Assembly: GCA_016290695.1 (NCBI GenBank)
Contig: JAEEUX010000159.1
Span: 1 to 5,972, forward strand
Source of the DNA: Oscillospiraceae bacterium
GTDB taxonomy: Bacteria; Bacillota; Clostridia; Oscillospirales; Oscillospiraceae
Length of the DNA: 5,972 nt
Direction: 5' to 3'
Shown one piece after another: positions 5,399 to 5,972 of the stretch. Below the pieces are notes generated by a model. That model had not been told where the DNA came from. It did no database searches and saw only the letters and a list, made by a program, of their open reading frames with translations. The position numbers and the translations under genes were made by a program. How positions within the stretch are numbered: the first letter of the stretch is position 1; each line of letters opens with the position of its first letter.

Positions 5399-5972
5399 AT
5401 GAGCGAATTTTATTTCAGAACCTCGGATCTGTCCGTCGGCTACGGCGGCAGCGCCCTTATCCGCGATATAAACATAAACGTCCGCGCCGGGGAGATACTT
5501 ACGCTTATCGGCCCGAACGGTTCGGGCAAGTCCACGATACTCAAAAGCATAACGAAGCACCTTTCGGTCATCCGGGGCGACAGCTTCGTGGCGGACGCTT
5601 CCGTTAACGCGATGAACTATAAGGAGCTTTCAAAAAAGCTCGCCGTCGTCCTCACGGAGCGCATAAAGGGCGAGCTTCTCACCTGCCGCGACGTTGTATC
5701 CACCGGGCGTTACCCCTATACGAACACGCTCGGACTGCTTTCACCCGAGGATAAGGCGAAGGTGAGCGCCGCGATGGAGCGAGTCTATGCCTTGGAGCTT
5801 GCCGAGCGCGATTTCACCGCGATTAGCGACGGGCAGCGCCAGCGCATTCTGCTCGCGCGCGCGATATGCCAGGAGCCGGAGATTATCGTTCTCGACGAGC
5901 CGACCTCCTTCCTCGACATCCGCCATAAGCTGGAGCTTTTGAGCATCCTGCGCTCGATGGCGAAGGAGAAGG
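5399..5972 (+). CDS. btuD: Corrinoid ABC transporter ATPase (BtuD/FecE family), 3' truncated by window edge
   Basis: This ATP-binding subunit powers the permease encoded before it. The frame is open from the ATG at 5399 to the last base, giving 191 codons of an expected 250-270. Visible motifs are Walker A GPNGSGKST (38-46), the signature helix in the form ISDGQRQRILLARA (142-155), Walker B IIVLDEP (162-168) and the D-loop SFLD. The H-loop His lies beyond the window. Two positions depart from the common pattern: the signature reads SDGQ where most members have SGGQ, and the usual Q-loop segment reads VVLTERIKGE, with Glu or Thr where Gln is expected, just before TCRDVVSTGRYPYT. Both are, to my recollection, seen in clostridial relatives, so they probably mark a subfamily and not a broken gene. 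GAGGTGG at 5388-5394 overlaps the preceding stop codon, and the intergenic gap is only nine bases. Confidence 0.93.
   Translation, partial: MSEFYFRTSDLSVGYGGSALIRDININVRAGEILTLIGPNGSGKSTILKSITKHLSVIRGDSFVADASVNAMNYKELSKKLAVVLTERIKGELLTCRDVVSTGRYPYTNTLGLLSPEDKAKVSAAMERVYALELAERDFTAISDGQRQRILLARAICQEPEIIVLDEPTSFLDIRHKLELLSILRSMAKEK

Noticed and set aside
1..5972. CRISPR array, tRNA or rRNA gene, insertion sequence
   Set aside because: No regularly spaced repeats, cloverleaf, rRNA segments, transposase frame or terminal inverted repeats were seen on either strand.

Overview
The window reads as part of a Bacillota chromosome, most likely an anaerobic gut-type clostridium (Oscillospiraceae/Lachnospiraceae-like). 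This rests on the Shine-Dalgarno-led, tightly packed genes, a lipoprotein substrate-binding protein in place of a periplasmic one, a membrane-tethered surface protein, and transporter motifs typical of clostridial FecCD/BtuCD families. The species cannot be named from the sequence. All supported genes are on the + strand.

Left part (1-2015): the 3' two thirds of a MATE-family multidrug/Na+ antiporter gene runs in from the left edge. After a 29-base gap comes an unassigned multi-pass membrane protein with an N-terminal zinc ribbon. A hairpin with a weak T-rich tail (about 1973-2022) probably ends this unit.

Regulatory leader (2021-2299): a consensus SigA promoter (TTGACA, 17 bases, TATAAT) drives a leader with the hallmarks of a cobalamin riboswitch: a P1/P2 closing pairing, the GGGAAT/ATTCCC stem-loop, the CACTGT core element and a B12 box at 2141-2158. 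An intrinsic terminator (2220-2249) follows, and the layout fits transcription attenuation by adenosylcobalamin or a related corrinoid.

Right part (2300-5972): the leader controls at least four tightly spaced genes. They are (i) a secreted, C-terminally membrane-anchored protein with a NEAT-like N-terminal domain and a long Pro/Ala/Glu-rich stalk, (ii) a lipoprotein of the BtuF/FhuD type, (iii) a BtuC/FecCD permease and (iv) a BtuD/FecE ATPase cut by the window end. From sequence alone the ABC genes would usually be called iron/siderophore transporters; the riboswitch makes corrinoid uptake the better call. The proposed working order is that the NEAT-like protein captures ligand at the cell surface, the lipoprotein receives it, and BtuC2D2 imports it, with the pathway switched off when intracellular cobalamin is sufficient.

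The most interesting item is the NEAT-like protein. NEAT domains are known for haem, and this one, with a YxxxY motif, sits first in a B12-riboswitch operon. It is a candidate Gram-positive surface corrinoid-capture protein.
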